Below are positions 7,664 to 16,583 of a stretch of DNA of 64,000 nucleotides, one piece after another. Below the pieces are notes generated by a model that saw only the letters and a list, made by a program, of their open reading frames with translations, ran no database searches and was not told where the DNA came from. The stretch comes from Xylanimicrobium pachnodae JCM 13526 = NBRC 107786 (GTDB taxonomy: Bacteria; Actinomycetota; Actinomycetes; Actinomycetales; Cellulomonadaceae): assembly GCA_001592145.1 (NCBI GenBank), contig BCWJ01000001.1, forward strand, positions 248,001 to 312,000, read 5' to 3'. The translations under genes and the position numbers were made by a program. Numbering within the stretch: the stretch's first letter is position 1; each line of letters starts with the position of its first letter.

Positions 7664-8938
7664 TCAGCCCGCGAGGGCCTGCTCGACGTCGTCCAGCAGG
7701 TCGAGCGGGTCCTCCAGGCCCACGGACAACCGGACCGTCGTCTCGGCGATGCCCACCTTCGCGCGGCCTTCGGGGCCGATCTTGCGGTGCGTCGTCGTGG
7801 CCGGGTGCGTGATCATGGACTTGGCGTCGCCCAGGTTGTTGGAGATGTCGATGACCTGCAGGCGGTCGAGGAACCGGAAGGTGTGCTCCTTCGCGCCGCG
7901 CGCGTCGGCGCCGTCGGGGGCGGTCAGGTCGAACGTCACCACGGTGCCGCCGCCCGACTGCTGCGAGACGGCCAGGTCGTGCTGCGGGTGGGACGCCAGG
8001 AACGGGTAGCGCACCGCGCCGATGCCGGGGAGCTGCTCCAGGGCGGTGGCCACCTGCAGGGCGGCGTCCGTCTGGGTGCGTACGCGCAGGTCCAGCGTCT
8101 CCAGCCCCTTGAGGAGCACCCACGCGTTGAACGCGCTCAGCGACGGCCCCGTGTTGCGGATGAAGGTCTGCACGGGCCCCTCGAGGAACTCGCGAGAGCC
8201 GAGGATCGCCCCGCCCAGCACGCGCCCCTGCCCGTCGATGTGCTTCGTCGCGGAGTAGACGACGACGTCGGCGCCGAGCTGAAGGGGCCGCTGCAGCACG
8301 GGTGTCGCGAACACGTTGTCGACGACGACGACGGCTCCGGCCGCGTGCGCCAGTGCGGCCACGCGGCGCACGTCCACCAGGTCCTGCATCGGGTTGGACG
8401 GCGTCTCGAAGAACACCACGTCGGCGGGCCGGGAGAGCGCCTCCTCCCACTGCTCGATGACGTGCCCGTCCACGTAGTCGACGGTGACGCCCCACTTGGC
8501 GAGGATCTGTTCGTAGATGACGTTGGTCGAGCCGAACAGGGCGCGCGCCGACACGATCCGGGACCCGGAGCTCACCAGGGCGGCGAGCGTGGTGAAGACG
8601 GCGCTCATGCCCGAGGTGGTGGCGTAGCACGCCTGTGCCTCCGGGCCCTCGATGAGCCGCAGCCGCTCCTCGAACGTGTGCACCGTCGGGTTGCCGTACC
8701 GCGAGTAGACGAACCGGGGCTTCTCGCCCGTGAAGGCCGCCTCGGCGTCGGCCGCCGTGTCGTACGTGTACCCCTGTGTGAGGTAGATCGGTTCCGACGT
8801 CTCCTGGTACTCGCTGCGCCGGTGCCCGCCGCGCACGGCGAGCGTGCGGGGGCGCACGGTTGCCGGCAGGGGGCCGCGGCCCGACCCGCCCGGACGCGCG
8901 TCGTCGCCCGCCGGTCCGGTGACGATCGCGCCGCTCAT
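7664..8938 (-). CDS. metZ: O-succinylhomoserine sulfhydrylase (Cys/Met metabolism PLP enzyme)
   Basis: Makes homocysteine directly from an activated homoserine and sulfide in methionine synthesis, in the cytosol. It is a 424-residue Cys/Met-metabolism PLP enzyme. Visible motifs are SRYGNPTVHTFEERL, the PLP-binding TSGMSAV, and SATKHIDGQGR with the Schiff-base lysine (about K232). The GHRRSEYQETSEPIYLTQG start is typical of MetZ rather than of cystathionine synthases, although substrate preference (acetyl or succinyl) cannot be settled from sequence. The ATG overlaps the rhodanese stop (ATGA). The pair sits behind a SAM-I riboswitch, so high SAM should lower expression. Confidence 0.9.
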   Translation of the reverse strand: MSGAIVTGPAGDDARPGGSGRGPLPATVRPRTLAVRGGHRRSEYQETSEPIYLTQGYTYDTAADAEAAFTGEKPRFVYSRYGNPTVHTFEERLRLIEGPEAQACYATTSGMSAVFTTLAALVSSGSRIVSARALFGSTNVIYEQILAKWGVTVDYVDGHVIEQWEEALSRPADVVFFETPSNPMQDLVDVRRVAALAHAAGAVVVVDNVFATPVLQRPLQLGADVVVYSATKHIDGQGRVLGGAILGSREFLEGPVQTFIRNTGPSLSAFNAWVLLKGLETLDLRVRTQTDAALQVATALEQLPGIGAVRYPFLASHPQHDLAVSQQSGGGTVVTFDLTAPDGADARGAKEHTFRFLDRLQVIDISNNLGDAKSMITHPATTTHRKIGPEGRAKVGIAETTVRLSVGLEDPLDLLDDVEQALAG

Positions 8939-9426
8939 CGGACCGCGGCGTCGTCGGACGCGGTGATGCCGGACGCGGCGACCTCGGAGCCCGGGACGAA
9001 CCACGGCAGACCGGCGACCTTCCATCCGTTGAGGTCCCGCGCGCCCGAGAGGCCGGGGGCGCCCTCGAAGCCCTGCAGCACGTTGTACGACGGCGGCAGG
9101 CCGGCCTCGGTCGCGAGGCGGGCGGCGCCGATGGAGCGCTGGCCGGAGCGACACAGGAACACGATCGAGGTGGCGTCGCCGTCGAGCGCCGCCTTGAGGT
9201 CGACGAGGAATGTGGGGTTGGGCGTGCCGTTGCCGAGCACCCACTGGGTGAACACGGCCTGCTTGCCGATCCCGGTGAGGTCGGGCACCCCGACCGTCTC
9301 CCACTCGCTCTGGGTGCGGACGTCCACCAGCACGGCCCCGGGCGCGGTGGAGAGCAGCTCCCAGGCCTGTGCGGGCGTGATGTCACCGGCGTAGCCGCTG
9401 GCGGGGACGGCGTCGATCGTGCTCAT
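8935..9426 (-). CDS. Rhodanese-like sulfurtransferase
   Basis: A 163-residue single rhodanese domain. The active-site loop is CRSGQRSIGAA with the persulfide-forming cysteine, and the N-terminal part holds the CH2A-type motif VLVDVRTQSEWE. The ATG at 9426 has a strong GGAGG six bases upstream. It is the first gene of an operon with metZ (4-bp overlap), which suggests it supplies or relays sulfane sulfur for homocysteine formation. That link is inferred from position. The leader RNA is a SAM-I riboswitch whose closing stem reaches into the ribosome site. Confidence 0.92.
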   Translation of the reverse strand: MSTIDAVPASGYAGDITPAQAWELLSTAPGAVLVDVRTQSEWETVGVPDLTGIGKQAVFTQWVLGNGTPNPTFLVDLKAALDGDATSIVFLCRSGQRSIGAARLATEAGLPPSYNVLQGFEGAPGLSGARDLNGWKVAGLPWFVPGSEVAASGITASDDAAVR

Positions 9427-9434
9427 GCCTACCT

Positions 9435-9528
9435 CCATCGATCGTGGCTGGAGCACCGGTGCACGCGCGCTGCGCGCCGCCGGTTGCTGCGGCGTCGTCC
9501 TGCCACGTCAGTCGGCCGCTCGGGATGG
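9435..9528 (-). promoter_or_regulatory. SAM-I (S-box) riboswitch
   Basis: On the minus strand the closing stem CCATC (9528-9524) pairs with GATGG (9439-9435). Between them are the core segments GAGCGGCCGA, GACGCCGCAGCAACC and GGTGCTCC, in the order and spacing of actinobacterial S-box aptamers. The 3' strand of the closing stem runs straight into GGAGG of the rhodanese gene, so the switch probably controls translation. Read by eye; a covariance model would settle it. Confidence 0.8.
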
Positions 9529-9864
9529 TCGCGGCGATCGTACGCCGTTCAACGATGCGAGTCCGACGGCGTCTCACGCGCCGTCTCACTTCCTGGGACG
9601 CGCGGGCGATCGGCGGTGCATCGCGTGACACGGCGCGCGCCAACTCTCCTTCTGTGACTCACGCCACACCGAGGCGCACGGTGTTCGACGCCGCAGGTCG
9701 CGGCGCTCCCCGTGCCCCCGTGGCGCGTCGGGGTACGGCCCGGTCGCTCGGGGTTCCCCTAGCCGTCCCAGCGCCGCCGACGCCGGTGCTCCTACCGTCC
9801 GGATGCACTTGTGGCGGTATTCCGGTATCTGCGGGCCGCCTGGACCAGCACGAGTAGGGGAATC
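9529..9864. other. Divergent promoter region, metZ operon / sortase substrate
   Basis: Holds the promoters of the rhodanese-metZ transcript (minus) and of the cell-wall protein at 9865 (plus). I see G-rich short inverted stretches near 9700-9770 but no recognisable regulator site or gene. Confidence 0.4.
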
Positions 9865-11451
9865 ATGCCTAGATCGGAATCGGAGAGCGGGCACCGACTG
9901 CCCGCATCGCGCCTGGGATGGGCGGTGACCACCGGCGCACTGGTGTCTGCGGCGTTGGTGGGGCCCACGGCCGGCAGCGCTTTCGCCGCCGGAGAGCCGG
10001 AGCCGTCCGGCTCGCCGGCGCCCGGGGTCACTGTCGGGTTCACGGCCAACGTGGCGCCGGACGCCGAGGTCATGCCGGGTCAGATGGTGACGTACACGCT
10101 GACCGCGAAGAACCCGGGAGGCCTGCTGAAGGACCAGGTACTGACCGCTGACCTCTCGGGCGTGTTCGATGACGCCGAGCCGACCAACCAGATCTCCGCA
10201 ACCATCGCGTCGGAGAAGGCCGGTGCGCTGGAGGTGACGAACCAGATCCTCAAGTGGTCCGGTGACATCCCCGCCGGTGCCGTGCTGACGATCAGCGACA
10301 CGGTCGAGGTCAAGGGCGATGTCGCCGCGGGTGCGGTTCTCGACGCCGCGTTCCAGCCCATGTGGAAGAAGACGCCGACCCACCTGACGAACCCGGTGGC
10401 CGGCGCGCTCGCCACGGACTTCGCGGCAAGCGTGGCGTCGGGCGCGAAGGTGCGTCCGGGAGAGCAGCTCACCTACACGCTGACCGCGCGGAACAACGGT
10501 GGCAAGGGCCTGAAGGACCAGGTGCTGACCGCGGACCTCTCGGGCGTGTTCGACGACGCCCACCCGGTCGGGCAGCTGTCCGTGAGCTCTGGGCACGCGC
10601 ACATCACCGACGGCATCCTGACCTGGACAGGTGACGTCCCCGCCGGTGCGGTGGTGAAGATCAGCGACACCGTCGCGGTCATGAGCGACGTGGCGGCGGG
10701 TGCCGTTCTCGACGCCGCGTTCCAGCCCATGGGGAACGACACGGCCACGCACCTGCTCGACCCCGTGGCTGGTCAGCTCGTCGAGAACCTCAAGGCGAGC
10801 GTCAACGGCAAGGTGCTCACGGACCACGACACGGTCCACCGCGGCGACGTGGTGACATACGCGGCGACCGTGACGAACGTGGGCGGCCTGCCGATGGCGG
10901 ACCAGGGCATGTTCCCTGACGTGTCGGCGCTGTCCGGCATCGCCGAGGTCCTCGATGGCTCGTGGTCGATGAGCGACCACATCGGCGCCCCGCTGGCTCC
11001 GGACCACATCGACGGTCACTACGGCTGGACGGGCGACCTCCCGGCCGGAGCCGTGAGGACGGTGACCTTCCAGGCCCGCGTCGCTGCTGACGCTCCTGCC
11101 GGGAAGGCACTGACGGTCGGCATCATCGGCTGGGCGGACGGCCCCCACACCTCGAACGCCGTGGAGGTTGCGGAGACGGACTCCGTGCCACCCGTCACGA
11201 CCGGTCCGGTGCGGGCCCACAAGGCGGCGCAGGTCCCTGTGAAGTCGTCGGCCACCAGCTCGTCGGCCACCCGCTCGTCGGGGACGTCGTCGTCGGGCGC
11301 GAAGGCTCAGGCCGTGAAGGCCGACAACGGCTCGCACCTGGCGAAGACGGGCGCCGACGTGGCGGGTGCCCTCGGCCTGGCGGCGGCCCTGACGGCCGGT
11401 GGCCTGGCACTCACCGCGGTGCAGCGGCGTCGGCGGCGGCAGGGCATGTAG
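9865..11451 (+). CDS. Sortase-anchored surface protein with three DUF11-like repeats
   Basis: A 528-residue cell-wall protein. The signal peptide covers about residues 1-50 (hydrophobic GWAVTTGALVSAALVGPTA, cleavage near AFA-AG). Three repeats of about 120 residues follow, each with a PGQ.VTYT-type opening and DQVLTADLSGVFDDA or equivalent; the first two are much alike, the third diverged. A Ser/Thr-rich stalk then leads to LAKTG, a hydrophobic helix and the basic tail QRRRRRQGM. LAxTG is the signal favoured by actinobacterial class E sortases. AGGGG precedes the ATG at 9865. An adhesin or wall-structure role is inferred; no sortase is in the window. Confidence 0.85.
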   Translation: MPRSESESGHRLPASRLGWAVTTGALVSAALVGPTAGSAFAAGEPEPSGSPAPGVTVGFTANVAPDAEVMPGQMVTYTLTAKNPGGLLKDQVLTADLSGVFDDAEPTNQISATIASEKAGALEVTNQILKWSGDIPAGAVLTISDTVEVKGDVAAGAVLDAAFQPMWKKTPTHLTNPVAGALATDFAASVASGAKVRPGEQLTYTLTARNNGGKGLKDQVLTADLSGVFDDAHPVGQLSVSSGHAHITDGILTWTGDVPAGAVVKISDTVAVMSDVAAGAVLDAAFQPMGNDTATHLLDPVAGQLVENLKASVNGKVLTDHDTVHRGDVVTYAATVTNVGGLPMADQGMFPDVSALSGIAEVLDGSWSMSDHIGAPLAPDHIDGHYGWTGDLPAGAVRTVTFQARVAADAPAGKALTVGIIGWADGPHTSNAVEVAETDSVPPVTTGPVRAHKAAQVPVKSSATSSSATRSSGTSSSGAKAQAVKADNGSHLAKTGADVAGALGLAAALTAGGLALTAVQRRRRRQGM

Positions 11452-11466
11452 TCCTCACCGTCGACT

Positions 11467-11512
11467 GGGACGGCCCCGTGGCCGGTGCGTCGCACCGGGC
11501 GGGGCCGTTCCC
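11467..11512 (+). terminator. Terminator hairpin after the surface protein
   Basis: Outer arms GGGACGGCCCCG and CGGGGCCGTTCCC enclose an inner GGTGCG/CGCACC stem. It lies 15 bases after the stop and has no T-tract. Confidence 0.65.
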
Positions 11513-11715
11513 GTCGGTGAGCCCGGCCACGGTTCGCGCGGCGCGGCCGCGGGCACTCAGCCGAGGGACGTGCGTTACCCGAGATGACCCGGGCGCCTAC
11601 CGCCCCAGCCCCGCTCGGTGCGTCACGCGCTCCCCGGGGGCAAATGGTGAGGCGTGGCGTCCAGGCCCGACGGCGGACGCCGCACGGCTGCTGGTACGAG
11701 GGAGGCGCGACATCG

Positions 11716-12483
11716 GTGGCAAGGGTCCCGATCGGCACAGGTGGGACGGGGCGGCGTGACACCCTGCGGATCGCGCTGGTGGACGGTGACGCGCTGACCC
11801 GCACCCTGCTGGCCCAGGAGATCTCCCGCGCCTCGACCCGCTGGTCGGTGCGCACGTGGGGCTCGGGCGCGGAGGCGCGGCAGCGCCTGGGCCTCGGCGT
11901 GGTGGACCTCCTCCTGACGGAGGTCCACCTGCGTGACGGCAGCGGGGTGGCACTGGCTGCGGGGCTGCAGGAACGGGATCACCGGTTGCGTGTGTGCCTG
12001 CTGTCGTCGGCGAGCGTGCTGGCCATGGTGCGGCGCTCCCCCCACGCCGCGTCGCACCGGTGGAGCTACCTGGTCAAGGACTCGTCGCTCGCCACGGGTG
12101 GCCTGGTGCGCGCGATCCGGGCCATGGCACAGGGGCGCCTCGTCGTCGACCCCGCCGTGGTCGAGGCGGGGGCCTCCGACGCCGCTCGGAAGCAGCCCGA
12201 CGGCGTGCTGTCCCGGCTCTCGGCGAGCCAGCTCGACGTGCTGCGCCTCGTCGTCGAGGGCCTCTCGAACGTGGCCGTGGCGCAGAGCCTCGGCATGACG
12301 CCCAAGGGCGTCGAGTACCACCTGCACGCCATCTACCGTGCGCTGGGCCTGACGGACCGCAGCGCCAACCAGCGGGTCGCCGCCGTGCGGCTGTTCCTGC
12401 GTGACGCGGCCGCGCACGGTTCCGAACGGATGCCCGACGTCGCCGCCGTCCCACCCAGCGGGACGAACGGCGGCGGCGGTTGA
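11716..12483 (+). CDS. LuxR/NarL-type regulator with a degenerate receiver domain
   Basis: A transcription factor with an N-terminal receiver-like domain and a C-terminal LuxR helix-turn-helix (about residues 175-235: LSASQLDVLRLVVEGLSN, then VAQSLGMTPKGVEYHLHAIY). In the receiver the acidic pocket (VDGD, D23/D25) and the conserved lysine (YLVKD, K121) are present. The phosphate-accepting aspartate is replaced by glutamate (LLTEVHLRDGSG, about E69). The GTG at 11716 has GGAGG 10 bases upstream; a start at 11584 is also open. No kinase gene is adjacent. It probably acts without phosphorylation or mimics the phosphorylated state; targets are unknown. Confidence 0.8.
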   Translation: MARVPIGTGGTGRRDTLRIALVDGDALTRTLLAQEISRASTRWSVRTWGSGAEARQRLGLGVVDLLLTEVHLRDGSGVALAAGLQERDHRLRVCLLSSASVLAMVRRSPHAASHRWSYLVKDSSLATGGLVRAIRAMAQGRLVVDPAVVEAGASDAARKQPDGVLSRLSASQLDVLRLVVEGLSNVAVAQSLGMTPKGVEYHLHAIYRALGLTDRSANQRVAAVRLFLRDAAAHGSERMPDVAAVPPSGTNGGGG

Positions 12484-12516
12484 CCGGTGCCGCCGTGCCG
12501 GGGCAGGCTGAAGCCT

Positions 12517-12628
12517 GGTCATGAGTGCCAGCGCCAAGCCCCGGCTCGCTGGCCGGCAACCCTCCCTCGCGGCGGGGTGCCCCGGGTGACGACCTGGCCG
12601 CGTGCGCATCCCACGCGGCAAGCGCCGA
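12517..12628 (+). promoter_or_regulatory. SAM-IV riboswitch
   Basis: Matches the actinobacterial SAM-IV pattern: GGTCATGAGTGCCAGCG, AAGCCCCGGCTCGCTGG, CCGGCAACCCTCC, GGGGTGCCCCGGGTGACGACC, then a hairpin (GCGTG/CACGC) and GGCAAGCGCC. Outer stem GGTC (12517-12520) pairs with GACC (12591-12594); CCAGCG pairs with CGCTGG. It lies directly before a cysteine-desulfurase-like gene at 12641. Recognised from memory of the family pattern, not by a model search. Confidence 0.82.
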
Positions 12629-12640
12629 GAGGAGTTCTCC

Positions 12641-14062
12641 ATGCCCACCACCCTTCAGCACGCCAGCCCCACGTACAGCCCCGCCCGCGTGGACGCGGTC
12701 GCGCCCGTGCTGCCCGTCGTCGGCGCGGACACGCGCGTGCCGCTCGTGGACGGCCGCTGGGTGCCGTACGCCAACCTGGACGTGGCGGCGTCGGCCCCCG
12801 CGCTCGAGGCCGTCGAGGCCCGGGTCGCGCGCGTGCTGCCCCTGTACGCCTCCGTGCACCGCGGCGCCGGGTACCTCTCGCAGGTGTCCACGGCCCTGTA
12901 CGAGCAGGCGCGCACCGTCATCGGCGAGTTCGTCGGCTCGCGCGACGACGACGTCGTCATCATCACCCGCAACACCACCGACTCCCTCAACCTCCTGGCC
13001 CGGTGCGTGCCCGACGACGCCGCCACGGGCCGCCCCGGCCGCGTGCTGGTGCTCGACGTCGAGCACCACGCCAACCTGCTGCCCTGGCAGCGCGACACCG
13101 ACGCGACCGTGCTCACGGGTGCGCCCTCGGTGGCCGAGACCCTCGACCTGGTGCGCGCCGAGCTCCGCGACTCCGGCCCGTACGCCCTCGTGGCGATCAC
13201 GGGCGCCTCCAACGTGACGGGAGAGTCGCTGCCGATCGCCCCCGTCGTCGCGGCGGCCCACGCCGCGGGCGCCCGCGTGGTGCTCGACGGCGCCCAGCTC
13301 GTGCCGCACCGGCCCTTCTCCCTGGCCCAGACCGGGGTGGACTACGTCGCGTTCTCCGGGCACAAGACGTATGCCCCCTACGGCGCCGGCGCCCTGGTGG
13401 GTCGCCGCGACTGGCTCGATGCGGGCCGCCCCCACCTGGCCGGTGGCGGAGCCGTGCGCCGCGTGCGCGTCACCGGCACCGCGTGGCACGAGGGTCCCGC
13501 CCGGCACGAGGCCGGGTCGCCCAACGTCATCGGCGCGGTGGCGCTCGCGGCCGCCGCCGAGACCCTGGGCGCGGTGGACCCCGCCGAGCTGGCGGTGCAC
13601 GAGGCGCTGCTGCGCGACCGCCTGGTGGTGGGCCTCAGCGAGATCGACCGCGTCCAGGTGGTGCGGGCCTGGGCCGACGCCGTGGACCCCGTGGGCGTGG
13701 TGACCTTCACCGTGACCGGGTACGACCCCGGGCTGGTGGCCGCCTACCTGTCCGCCGAGCACGGGATCGGCGTGCGGGACGGCCGCTTCTGCGCGCACCC
13801 GCTGCTGGGCCGCCTCGGGTTCGACGCCGGGGCCGTGCGCGCGTCCGTGGGCGTCGGGACGCCGGGCTCCGACGTCGAGCGCCTGCTGGCGGCCGTCCGG
13901 TCGCTGTGCGAGGAGGGGCCGCGCGCCCAGTACGACGTCGTGGACGGCCTGTGGGTGGTGGTCGACGACCCGCGCCCCGTGCCCGAGGGGCTGGGCCTGA
14001 CGGGCCTGCTGGCCACGGCCGCCCTGGGCGACCCGACGGGCTGCACGCCCACGGTCCCCTGA
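12641..14062 (+). CDS. Class V aminotransferase, cysteine-desulfurase-like
   Basis: A 473-residue PLP enzyme of the class V fold, related to SufS/NifS cysteine desulfurases. Key parts are TRNTTDSLNLLA (PLP phosphate region), VLDGAQLVPH, and FSGHKTYAPYGAG with the Schiff-base lysine. RDGRFCAHPLLG places a cysteine where SufS-like enzymes carry their catalytic one. GAGAGGAG precedes the ATG at 12641, ruling out the longer frame. A SAM-IV riboswitch in the leader means the gene is turned down when SAM is plentiful, so it belongs to methionine or sulfur supply rather than to the housekeeping Suf operon. The exact substrate is unknown. Confidence 0.85.
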   Translation: MPTTLQHASPTYSPARVDAVAPVLPVVGADTRVPLVDGRWVPYANLDVAASAPALEAVEARVARVLPLYASVHRGAGYLSQVSTALYEQARTVIGEFVGSRDDDVVIITRNTTDSLNLLARCVPDDAATGRPGRVLVLDVEHHANLLPWQRDTDATVLTGAPSVAETLDLVRAELRDSGPYALVAITGASNVTGESLPIAPVVAAAHAAGARVVLDGAQLVPHRPFSLAQTGVDYVAFSGHKTYAPYGAGALVGRRDWLDAGRPHLAGGGAVRRVRVTGTAWHEGPARHEAGSPNVIGAVALAAAAETLGAVDPAELAVHEALLRDRLVVGLSEIDRVQVVRAWADAVDPVGVVTFTVTGYDPGLVAAYLSAEHGIGVRDGRFCAHPLLGRLGFDAGAVRASVGVGTPGSDVERLLAAVRSLCEEGPRAQYDVVDGLWVVVDDPRPVPEGLGLTGLLATAALGDPTGCTPTVP

Positions 14063-14071
14063 CCGGACCCG

Positions 14072-15589
14072 TCACCAGGTGGGCGGGCGCCGCTCCGGCC
14101 AGCGCAGCACGTCCTCGAGCTGGGCGGCGATCGCCAGCAGGGTGTGCTCCCCGCCGGGGCGGCCCACGAGCTGGATCCCCATCGGCATCCCGGCCGGCGC
14201 GGTGGGCGTCGGCGCCGTCCACATCGTGGGGACCGTGATCGCGGGCAGCCCGGCCACGTTGACCATCGACGTGTACGGCGTGAACTGGCACTGCTGCTCG
14301 AAGTTGCGTTCGGGGTCCTGCGGGTCGAACCAGCCCAGCTCGGGCGGCACCATCCCCAGGGCGGGCAGCACGACGGCGTCGAACGGCGCGATGCGCGCGA
14401 TGGTGGTCCGCTCGAACGCGGCGAGAGCTCCGAGTGCCTCCACGAGCTCGCGCGCGCTGACCTTGCGGCCCACGCCCACGAGCCACCGGGTGAGCGGTTC
14501 CAGGAGGTCGAGCCGGGCCGGGTCGTCGAGGGGCAGCGCGGCGGCACCGGCCATCCACAGGGTGCGGAACGCGGGCGCGTAGGCGGCGTCGGGCTCGCGG
14601 TGCAGGTCCTCGAGCGGGTGCCCCAGCCCGGCCAGCGCGGCCACCCCGGCGTCGTGCGCGGCGAGCGCCTCGGGTGCGGGGTCGATGTCGTAGAACCCGG
14701 TCCACGGGCTGAACGTGGACACGGCGATCCGGTACCTCCCCGCGGCGTTCGTCTCCGTGCCGCGGGTCGCCGCCGCCAGGTACGACCCTGCGGGACCGGC
14801 CGGGTACCGCAGTGCGTACGGGTAGGCGGCGTCGCCGTCCGGCCCGCGCGTGATCATGCCCTCCAGCAGCAGCGCGGCGTCCGCGACGGTCCGCGCGATG
14901 GGGCCGTTGACCACGAGTCCGCCCACGGCGTCGACCCCGCCGCCCGCGGGCAGCAGGCCCCGGCCCGGCTTGAGCCCGACGACGCCGCACGCGGCCGCGG
15001 GGATGCGGATCGACCCGCCGCCGTCGGATCCGGGCGCGAACGGCAGCATCCCGGCGGCGACGGCCACCGCCGCACCCCCGGACGAGCCGCCCGCGGTGCG
15101 CGTGGGGTCCCACGGGTTGCGCGCCGGCGGGAAGGCGAGCCCCTCCGTGTAGGCGGGGAAGCCGAACTCGGGCGCCGCCGTCTTGCCCAGGCTGACCGCC
15201 CCCGCCGCGTCGAGCTGGGTGACGATGTCGGAGCTGACCTGCGGCACATACGCGTGCGCCCCGGTGAACGCGCGGGACCCGTACCCGCTCGGCACGCCCG
15301 CCCGGTCCCACAGGTCCTTGTCCCCGGACGGCAGGCCCCACAGCGGCCGGCCGTCGTCGCCCTCCGCCGCCAGGGCGTGTGCCCGCTCGCGCGCCGCGTC
15401 GCCCGTGACGTGCGCGAACGCGCCCAGCCGTTCGTTGTGGGACGCGACGCGCGCCAGGTAGTGCTCGGTCAGCTCGGCGGGGGACACCTCGCCGCCGCGC
15501 AGCCGCTCCCGCAGCCCGACGGCGGACACCTCATGCAACTGGCTCACCGCTCCACCGTAGGTCGCCACCTCCGGATTGGTCGCCCGCAT
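14072..15589 (-). CDS. Amidase (amidase-signature family)
   Basis: A 505-residue amidase-signature hydrolase that cleaves carboxamides in the cytosol. The Ser-cisSer-Lys triad can be seen: the lysine in [11 protein letters not shown], and the serines in [16 protein letters not shown] and in [13 protein letters not shown]. The start at 15589 lies 13 bases after the MaoC stop; a GTG at 15547 is possible but its GGTGGAG sits too close. It follows maoC on the same strand and may be co-transcribed with the fatty-acid genes, though its substrate gives no clear link to them. GatA was considered but the gatB and gatC partners are absent. Confidence 0.85.
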   Translation of the reverse strand: MRATNPEVATYGGAVSQLHEVSAVGLRERLRGGEVSPAELTEHYLARVASHNERLGAFAHVTGDAARERAHALAAEGDDGRPLWGLPSGDKDLWDRAGVPSGYGSRAFTGAHAYVPQVSSDIVTQLDAAGAVSLGKTAAPEFGFPAYTEGLAFPPARNPWDPTRTAGGSSGGAAVAVAAGMLPFAPGSDGGGSIRIPAAACGVVGLKPGRGLLPAGGGVDAVGGLVVNGPIARTVADAALLLEGMITRGPDGDAAYPYALRYPAGPAGSYLAAATRGTETNAAGRYRIAVSTFSPWTGFYDIDPAPEALAAHDAGVAALAGLGHPLEDLHREPDAAYAPAFRTLWMAGAAALPLDDPARLDLLEPLTRWLVGVGRKVSARELVEALGALAAFERTTIARIAPFDAVVLPALGMVPPELGWFDPQDPERNFEQQCQFTPYTSMVNVAGLPAITVPTMWTAPTPTAPAGMPMGIQLVGRPGGEHTLLAIAAQLEDVLRWPERRPPTW

Positions 15590-15602
15590 CGACGTGGGGG
15601 CT

Positions 15603-16583
15603 TCACAGGGGCGTGACCTCGCCGCGGAAGTGGCGCTGCCGCCGCCCGGCGTGCCAGGCCGTGTACGCGAACCCGGCGTCCTCCTGGGTGATCGCGACGT
15701 CCACGGTGCCGGGCAGCAGCACGGGTTTGCCGAACGTGACGGTCCACCGGTAGGTCTCCCCGCGTGCGGGCCCCACCTCGGCGAGGGCGCGCGCCGCGGT
15801 GTACATGCCGTGCGCGATGGCCCGGGGGAACCCGAACGCCTTGGCCGCCATGGCCGAGAGGTGGATGGGGTTGCGGTCGCCCGAGATCGCGCCGTACGCC
15901 CGGCCGGTCCCGGCGGGCAGCACCCACCGCCCGGTGGGCAGCGGGGGCGCCCACGTCCCTTCCGGTGCGCGGTCCTCGACCACGGGGGCGGCGGCGTCGG
16001 GCGCGGTGGCGTCGTCGGGCCGGGGCTCGGGCAGCGCGTATCCCCGCGACAGGTACGTCGAGACGCCCCGCCAGGCGAGCTCGCCGCCGGTCCGGATCTC
16101 CGCGACCACGTCGAGCTGCACGCCCCGGCGGTGGGGCCGCAGCCGCTCGGCCCAGGCGCGCACGTCGAGCACGTCGCCGAGCGCGACGGGCCGCAGCAGC
16201 GACGCGTCGTTGGCGACGTGGACGGTGCCGATCAGGGGCAGCGGGTAGTCGCCGCGCACCATCACGGAGGTGGCCAGCGGGAAGGCGAGCACGTGCAGGT
16301 ACCCGGACGGCAGCAGCTCGGAGCCGGGCTCGTGCAGCAGCCGCTGGTAGTCGCGCAGGTGCGAGCGCAGCCCGGCGGTGGCCAGCCCGTCCACCTCGTG
16401 GGCCACGGTGGGCAGGGTGAGCGCGGGGGAGTCCTCCGCGCCCCGCCCCGGGATGGCCCGCCCCGCCGCGAGACGGCCCGACGACGCGGCGCCCTTCGCG
16501 TACAGGGCGGCCAGCCCGGGCATCACGGGCAGGACGTCGACGTCGAGCGCCGCGCCGTCCGTCGTGGTCGGGGTGACGATCAC
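15603..16583 (-). CDS. MaoC-like enoyl-CoA / 3-hydroxyacyl hydratase
   Basis: A 326-residue double hot-dog hydratase that adds water to, or removes it from, acyl thioesters. The C-terminal half has the hydratase-2 motif ([18 protein letters not shown], then AIAHGMYT) with the catalytic Asp and His. It corresponds in position and type to mycobacterial HtdX (Rv0241c). The GTG at 16583 overlaps the stop of the upstream reductase gene (GTGA), so the pair is coupled. With the reductase and thiolase it forms a cytosolic fatty-acyl chain-modifying set. Confidence 0.85.
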   Translation of the reverse strand: MIVTPTTTDGAALDVDVLPVMPGLAALYAKGAASSGRLAAGRAIPGRGAEDSPALTLPTVAHEVDGLATAGLRSHLRDYQRLLHEPGSELLPSGYLHVLAFPLATSVMVRGDYPLPLIGTVHVANDASLLRPVALGDVLDVRAWAERLRPHRRGVQLDVVAEIRTGGELAWRGVSTYLSRGYALPEPRPDDATAPDAAAPVVEDRAPEGTWAPPLPTGRWVLPAGTGRAYGAISGDRNPIHLSAMAAKAFGFPRAIAHGMYTAARALAEVGPARGETYRWTVTFGKPVLLPGTVDVAITQEDAGFAYTAWHAGRRQRHFRGEVTPL

